This document shows, one piece after another, positions 59,901-64,000 of a DNA stretch of 64,000 nt. The translations under genes and the position numbers were made by a program. The stretch is from Axinella damicornis. Taxonomy: Eukaryota; Porifera; Demospongiae; Axinellida; Axinellidae. The notes beneath the pieces are model-generated. The model saw only the letters and a program-made list of their open reading frames with translations. It was not told where the DNA came from and did no database searches. Positions within the stretch are counted from its first letter, which is position 1. Each line of letters starts with the position of its first letter. The stretch lies in assembly GCA_963931865.1 (NCBI GenBank), contig OZ007513.1:1939452-2003451 (forward strand). The letters run 5' to 3'.

Positions 59901-60266
59901 CACAGTGCATGGAGTAAATGATGCATGGGTGCATGCCAGTGTTGGACAGACCACCCCCAGTCTGTCCATTAGTTTAGAGTCAACCGTGATATAGACAGCC
60001 ATGCATGGCATGTGTCTGTCTGTCAGTGTCTGAAATTACTGTTGTCAGATATACCAAGAAAGCTTATAACACAAAAGTGTAGCAGCCAAAACTTCAACTT
60101 TGGCTCCCATGCCTTGCACTGTTCTGTTACCAGCTTGCATCATAGCACTCCCATACATACAAATACATGTACATACATGATCAGAATACAAACCTGTTGC
60201 GCTTTCTGCCAGCAAGAAAATTGTACGTGCAACAAGCAACATGAATTTCCCCTCCATCTCAACCTG
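44277..60266 (-). CDS. Adhesion GPCR copy D (2x NIDO, 2x Ig, HRM, GAIN, GPS, 7TM)
   Basis: Predicted exons, 5' to 3': 60266-60194 (ATG at 60257, signal peptide), 58359-58214, 56734-56423, 55693-55459 (first NIDO), 54652-54516, 53719-53423, 52712-52478 (second NIDO), 52057-51743 and 51548-51243 (Ig), 51157-50915 (HRM), 50717-50580, 49867-49773, 48974-48512 (GAIN), 48025-47971, 47729-47575 (GPS), 47472-47342 (TM1), 46491-46226 (TM2-3), 45653-45578 (TM4), 45450-44277 (TM5-7 and tail). Phases agree at every junction. The chassis from HRM onward is a close paralogue of copy A; the N-terminal modules are entirely different. NIDO domains occur in nidogen-like matrix proteins and suggest binding to extracellular matrix. 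No stop interrupts any exon. Confidence 0.8.
46226..47472 (-). CDS. Copy D TM1 and TM2-TM3 exons
   Basis: 47472-47342 encodes DLTGNFVSL and TM1 (YVGLAISLLFLSVFIITHLA). 46491-46226 encodes KLRKKEHEQILINLSFALMG and the LCGISAALLQYF...TTAEAFYLY signature. Confidence 0.85.
47575..48025 (-). CDS. Copy D GPS exons
   Basis: 48025-47971 encodes SITCGLWDRQTN. 47729-47575 encodes GGRGVWITESCPQNN and ends FTAHYSQPGHFGLLL. As in A and B, HLT is QPG and the last two cysteines are missing. The first tryptophan of the WGVW pair is Arg here. Confidence 0.8.
48147..48285. repeat. 30-bp tandem repeat, about 4.5 copies
   Basis: The unit TACTGTATAGACAGTCTACA plus TTAAGGCTTG is repeated almost perfectly in an intron of copy D. 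Confidence 0.9.
48367..48397. repeat. Poly-G tract of 31 bases
   Basis: An uninterrupted G run in the GAIN-GPS intron of copy D. Confidence 0.9.
48512..50717 (-). CDS. Copy D GAIN exons
   Basis: Exons 50717-50580 (PEQRAEALANITSVDDIQ), 49867-49773 and 48974-48512. The second and third have exactly the lengths of their copy A counterparts (95 and 463 bp). The first is 6 bp shorter. Confidence 0.8.
49360..49620. repeat. GC-rich minisatellite, unit about 27 bp
   Basis: AATCGGGGAGCAGCAG plus GAAGCGGACGC recurs about eight times with drift. It is part of a GC-rich insert (about 49200-49690) that ends in GAGCGAGCGAAGCGAGCGAA. It is open in several frames, but the reading frames look like repeat artefacts. 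Confidence 0.75.
49980..50255. mobile_element. Palindromic element, third copy
   Basis: Inverted arms beginning AACATTAAAAATGTATGGAG, related to 25604-25879. It is in an intron of copy D. Confidence 0.8.
50790..50880. repeat. Hairpin with CCAGTGTGGATC arms
   Basis: CCCAGTGTGGATCACTTCCA pairs with TGGAAGCGATCCACACTGGG. It is related to the core of the element at 20929-21024. Confidence 0.65.
50915..51157 (-). CDS. Copy D HRM exon
   Basis: ISLSWPETDIASSHSLPCPC, RSCGGNATSGAKW and DPVDFSQCN. It is the direct counterpart of copy A exon 17. Confidence 0.75.
51243..52057 (-). CDS. Copy D two Ig exons
   Basis: 52057-51743 and 51548-51243. Both have the VDLVCQAYGIPLPNITWTK pattern and YSCVA. The first is almost identical in DNA to Ig exons 13114-13428 and 14105-14419 of copy A. 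Confidence 0.9.
52478..54652 (-). CDS. Copy D second NIDO domain (three exons)
   Basis: 54652-54516 encodes LPFLNLNVTPGVDTVYVG and FGNSTQISAY. 53719-53423 encodes VGTNGIISFGAPF, YLVAPFWSDVDIRRAG and WMLVAMWDQV. 52712-52478 encodes NTYQAIIITD, YTVFTYHCGSMEWSD and GYNAAGKLYFNHP. The NGIISFG, APFWSDVD and NTYQ motifs in this order define a NIDO domain. Confidence 0.85.
53876..53925. repeat. (TCTG)n microsatellite
   Basis: About ten TCTG units in a NIDO intron. The duplicated intron carries a shorter array at 56905-56935, so the array length has changed since the duplication. Confidence 0.9.
55237..55330 (-). pseudogene. Reverse-transcriptase fragment (LINE)
   Basis: Encodes SVPQGSVLGPHLFLVTLLT, matching the well-known GVPQGSVLGPLLF block of non-LTR reverse transcriptases. 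It is under 100 bp, in an intron between the two NIDO units. Confidence 0.65.
55459..58359 (-). CDS. Copy D first NIDO domain (three exons)
   Basis: 58359-58214, 56734-56423 and 55693-55459, paralogous exon by exon to 54652-52478 with few changes. The middle exon has a longer 3' end (PHGDSPGLSPL-type insertion). Its 5' exon joins the signal-peptide exon in phase (SAT-ATTFLPFLNL). Confidence 0.8.
57320..57934. mobile_element. hAT-like non-autonomous element
   Basis: Terminal repeats CAGGGCCGTAGCCGC and CAAGGCCGTAGCCGC (on the other strand) resemble common hAT termini. The paralogous intron at about 54174-54190 lacks the 615-bp insert, giving an empty site. The flanking duplication is degenerate. 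Confidence 0.65.
58920..59362. repeat. Decayed first-exon/promoter copy plus 3' part of the NIDO duplication
   Basis: 58925-59060 resembles the copy A first-exon region (21415-21560). 59090-59362 matches 54905-55190 at high identity, marking the distal end of the roughly 4-kb duplication that contains the NIDO exons. Confidence 0.7.
60194..60266 (-). CDS. Copy D exon 1: signal peptide
   Basis: An acceptor-like TTCCTCAG precedes GTTGAG and ATG at 60257. It encodes MEGKFMLLVARTIFLLAESA, then T and a donor (GTTTGT). The phase fits the first NIDO exon exactly. It has no similarity to the copy A signal peptide. Confidence 0.65.
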
Positions 60267-60351
60267 AGGAAGAAATAAATGTATAAGTGCACAAACATAC
60301 CGGCAATAGAATAGACGAAGACTTATATTTTCATGTTGCTACAACAGTACT

Positions 60352-60497
60352 TATAGATTGGGTTTCTTGAGTTGTAATTCTGCAATCTGCACACCATGTA
60401 ATAACCCTTTGCTGGATCTGGTAGTGCAGCCGTGCCTGAAACCAGCACAATATTTGTTGGATACCTTGCCAATGAATTACCTCCTGCATTACTCGTC
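60352..60497 (-). other. Orphan exon-like segment
   Basis: Bounded by an acceptor (TAATGCAG) and a GTACTG donor, it encodes GGNSLARYPTNIVLVSG and GYYMVCRLQNYNSRNPIYK, which looks like half of a beta-sandwich domain. It does not join in frame to 60266-60194. It may belong to another transcript or be a leftover of a lost module. Confidence 0.35.
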
Positions 60498-60904
60498 CCA
60501 AATACCACAGCAAACCATGCTATTACATATGCAAACTGCACTGACAGTAATTGCTATTGGATGTTAGCACCATCTTGGTGCAATATTCACACAAGACGAC
60601 ATTATCAGGACTGTAATCATGAGCTGGGGAAATATTCGGCATGTGCTATTGGAACACCATTCATGCATCACCTGTTGTGCATAGTTGTGTTTACTGAGGC
60701 AAAAGGTATTCATACTTGTGTCATTTAGTCACGAATTCAAGGCAGTAGGTATAGCTAGGATATAAGGCCTGGGAATGCAGTTAAACTGCAGCTGTAACTT
60801 AGGTTGAGTCAGCCTAGGAAGTAGTGATATAATTTAACCCTTAAACTGCATGTGTCACATATGCTGTGACATTGATGAAAATGATTAACAGAATTGCACA
60901 CGAA

Positions 60905-61010
60905 TACTGCACTGTTTTATGCTATCAACCCTACCCTGTCTCCATGCTTATTGCCGTTCTGCTATCCCTGCACCTCTTTAAGTTTCTGTAATCTTATCAA
61001 GTATACATGT
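60905..61010. mobile_element. Fragment of the palindromic element family
   Basis: CTGCACTGTTTTATGC to CTATCCCTGCACCTC matches one arm of 49980-50255. Confidence 0.6.
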
Positions 61011-61639
61011 ACCTGTTAGCTGCAAATGTATCACAAGAGATGGAACTACTGTCTACTGGTATAACAGTGGGTGGGATGGTGTACACATTAATCTACTTGA
61101 TGCCCTTCACAGTAGATTTAAGGTTTCATGTGCCTACCATCCCTTTTCTTGCAATGAATTTTACCAATATGTTTTACAACTAACAGGTGTTTACACAATA
61201 AGATTACACAACCCACATTGCAGACTACCCGGAAGGCTGACCGCTTGCAGCTCAGATGACAAAGGCAATGGTTAAAATAACAAAATAATCGTTGAGTCGT
61301 ACTCTCTTTCCGAACATGATTATGTTGAGTTAATTGCAAAGCTTGTTACAGTGTAGCTATACAACAGTTGCACTTAGGTAATAGCTATTGCTATATAGAT
61401 TTATATAAATTATAATACTACAGTTGCACAGTTACAAATCCATAGATATACTGTGATAATTTCGTGTCTCTGTTGTAGCCTATACTTACCACATACTGAG
61501 CTTACTCACATCATACTGCAATGCTAACTGCATGCGTGTTGTGTTATTCACTCCCAGAATAGCTCAATAGTAATTTCATGTATTGAATAACTGCTGTGCA
61601 AGTCACTACAATACAACATACCTAGACTGTATACATAAA

Positions 61640-61831
61640 CAGCTAGCATTCAGGATGGCTAGAGGCCACAGGAAGGCACCTGTCTGTTGACAACTTCACA
61701 GATGAATTCACCTCCTGTAGCAGTGTAGCTAGCTAACTCTTTCTGATCCCAAACACAACAGATAGAGGAGATAGAGGAACACTTTGCTACAGCGTGATCC
61801 TCTCCAGAACTGCACTAAGTCACCCTGTCAC
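61640..61831 (-). pseudogene. Decayed ancestral signal-peptide exon and promoter
   Basis: Reverse-complement similarity to the copy A first exon is clear (CCTTCCTGTGG, CTCTAGCC, ATCCTG/CTCCTGC). However, the start codon is ATT, and the frame meets a stop. This would be the original first exon of copy D, now replaced by 60266-60194. Confidence 0.6.
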
Positions 61832-63806
61832 TAGCCTCGTACCCAGGCCTTCAAATCGCGGGGGAAGGCCTGGTATACACTGTTTGCGCATGCGTTTAAT
61901 TTAAATGTGAATATTACGTCAATTTTAATTGTGACGTTTGCGAATGGGTTGGGCTTAAGGTTACGGGTACCCGCGTATCATGCAATAACTGGAGCAATAT
62001 TCATGCAAGCCATGCCGAATTCTTACAGCGCCTAGCACAAAGTGCGGTGCTGGACTCGAACCTATTCAGACCCGCCTACTTCTCAACAGACGAACTTCCT
62101 GCAGAGGCGTGGCTACATGGATGCCTTGACCCCTAGCTCCCATACACATTTATAAATTCTGAGCGCATTCCACAAACTGTACTCGTTACACGCAGAATTG
62201 CACCTTCAGCTTCAGGAAGCAGCTAGAAGACATGAACTTCGAGTGCGAGAGCTATAAATGAACAAGTCATTCGCCGAACATCTCCCGCTAGCAGCCAAAG
62301 TACACAGAAAAAATGGCGTCCAACGAAGGGTGTGGCGACAATTCACTTCGCTAGCAGTGGACAACAGCCTACACAGACTCCCAAACATAGCTCTCGCACT
62401 AGATATATGATAGTAGCAGTTATATAAATGCCTATTTCCATCTCAATTACCTTTTCTGTGACAAAAGTTGTGGAATGCGTAGATAAGTAAATTCGCACGG
62501 GAATCGCTGAAATAACATGCAGCTGCCCGTAAACAGGCAAATTAAATTTTACTTCCGGTCAACGGGTACCCGTAACCTTAAGGTGGCGGGCAAGTGATTT
62601 TGGAATTAATAATTATGTCATCTAAAATATGTTGTAACCTGCAAGTCCTGCCATGAATGGAAACCAAATGTGGCAATCAAACACTTCATGGTAAGTGCTA
62701 CTTATGTACCAAGCCAGGATGTTCTGGAGCAGCAAACAACGCGACAGCGAATTATTTAGCGTTGATGGAATTACATAATTTTTCTGTACGTCTCAGTTTC
62801 ATTGCACGCAAGCTACTGCTACTGTTCTTTCTCAGGATCAAGACTGGCCCAGTCTGGAGGGGGCTACGTTGAGTTTATGTAAGTACGCTTCCGAACTAGC
62901 CGGATACGGAGTTAATAGTGTTATCGCGAGGTCAATTTTCCCGTTTTTGTACATCTTGCAGGGGAGAAACCACGATGAGACGTTCGTTCAACGCCATATG
63001 ACAACGTAGCCCCCTCGAGTAACCAGTGGAAGAGCTGCCTGCGAAGAGCATTTTAGCTAAATACGTTCAGCTGATTTTTGAGACGTACAGAAAAAAACAG
63101 TGCTGTATTTCGCCGAGATTTGCAGCTGGCGCTCAACTAGACACGCTGTCAATGGATGCCCAGCAGCCTTGGAAGAAGAAAGGTGGCACAGCATCTTGGA
63201 TGGCTGCTGCTGGAGCGCTCGAGAGCGGTGATTCGGAACTCGAACCACGCCTCCAATTATTGCACGGTCACGCGCGCGTAATCATTGCTTGCCGGCTGCC
63301 ACCTTAACCGATGACGTTTGCGTAAACACACCCGCGCGGCGGCGTACGCGTGCATGAGAGCGATCAAAGGGTTCACAACAAGCACACCACAGCTCTTTCC
63401 ACTGTCTACAAGTCCCTTCTTGTAGCTAGTCCATGAGGAAAGGGAGCGCTTGGTAGCACAGGCTCTTGTCATAGCCAGTAGGTAGCTAGCTACACGAACA
63501 CGTCGCTGCCTTCGTACACAGCTCTCATGGAGGAGCGCTGCTCTTCTTTCACAGTCATCCGTGTCATTTTCAGCCTTCGCAAAGCATAGGAAAGAGCCTC
63601 AGAGAAACTTTGCACGCCGTGATTGCGTGACTCGTCGTTCGTTGCGGTTAATAGGAATGTAAACGTAGACGTCATTCGACATCATCGTTTCACTGAAGAA
63701 TACCGAGATATCCTATTTTCCAAGATTTTGGGGGAAATTAAGCGCATGCGCAAACAGTGTATACCAGGCCTTCCCCCCGCGATTTGAAGGCCTGGGTACG
63801 AGGCTA
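61832..63806. mobile_element. 1975-bp TAGCCTCG-family element
   Basis: Ends of about 62 bp (TAGCCTCGTACCCAGGCCTT and inward through TTTGCGCATGCG) are near-perfect inverted repeats. The 9-bp CCCTGTCAC flanks both sides (61823-61831 and 63807-63815). Inner parts also pair over longer distances. ORFs inside (62657-62872, 63026-63307) show no transposase motif, so it is probably non-autonomous. Confidence 0.85.
61955..62581. mobile_element. Nested TTAA-type (piggyBac-like) element
   Basis: TTAAGGTTACGGGTACCCG at the left end is repeated exactly, inverted, at the right end. TTAA is present at both borders. The other arm of the host element carries a single TTAA at 63304-63307 in the matching sequence, which acts as the empty site. 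Confidence 0.8.
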
Positions 63807-63829
63807 CCCTGTCACTAGCTACAAACTTC

Positions 63830-64000
63830 AGGCAGACAAATACATCCACCCCCAATCGATTTGCTCCACCCTTTTCAATTCCACCAATTCCTGGAATCTT
63901 GTATTCATGATAGTGAATAAAATTAACGTATAGCCAGTGTTTTACCAATAATAGAATTTGCCAGATTCCACATCTGGTACGTAAGTAAGCCCAGGCCAGA
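63830..64000. repeat. Array-junction sequence shared with 32560-32725
   Basis: CCTGGAATCTTGTATTCATG, TAGCCAGTGTTTTACCAATA and CCACATCTGGTA(C/T)GTAAGT occur in the same order and orientation in both places. At the other site this sequence lies between copy B and copy C. Confidence 0.8.

Noticed and set aside
62657..63307. Transposase of the 1975-bp element
   Set aside because: The two short frames lack any catalytic or zinc-finger pattern I recognise, and together are far too small.

Overview
This is a metazoan window with intron-rich genes, and the best fit is a marine sponge (Porifera, probably a demosponge). Reasons: extracellular SRCR, Ig, EGF and NIDO modules on adhesion-GPCR chassis, large chlamydial-Pmp-like repeat membrane proteins, very short introns with GT-AG ends, and dense miniature hairpin transposons. 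No bacterial operons, rRNA or intact tRNA genes were seen. The taxonomic call is inference, because no marker gene is present.

Layout. (1) 200-5453, plus strand: a 1334-residue Pmp-repeat membrane protein in one coding exon, with a probable upstream 5' UTR exon. (2) 7376-21473, minus strand: adhesion GPCR copy A, 26 predicted exons encoding signal peptide, 3 SRCR, a sponge-type Ig-like domain, 2 EGF, 6 Ig, HRM, GAIN, GPS, 7TM and tail. (3) 21474-23189: miniature transposons and a tRNA-like SINE. (4) 23190-32278, minus: copy B, whose exons from mid-GAIN to the tail are open but which has no visible ectodomain. (5) 32817-33397: copy C, a 3' remnant. (6) 33400-36300: transposon debris and a broken LINE. 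(7) 36310-43188, minus: an ankyrin-repeat gene of 6 predicted exons carrying a frameshifting 41-bp tandem duplication. (8) 44277-60266, minus: copy D, encoding signal peptide, 2 NIDO, 2 Ig, HRM, GAIN, GPS, 7TM and tail. (9) 60267-64000: decayed first-exon remnants and a 1975-bp hairpin element with a TTAA-type element nested inside. The last 170 bases resemble the sequence lying between copies B and C, so the array probably continues past the window.

The GPCR copies share nearly the same GAIN-to-tail chassis, while the ectodomains differ completely (SRCR/EGF/Ig in A, NIDO/Ig in D, none in B). Exons carry whole domains or half-domains and their phases match, which suits shuffling and unequal crossing-over. 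In all three copies with a GPS, the cleavage triad HLT is replaced by QPG and the last two GPS cysteines are lost, while the hydrophobic core of the tethered agonist is kept. This suggests a family of receptors that are not self-cleaved. Splice sites and reading frames were derived by hand and no database search was possible.
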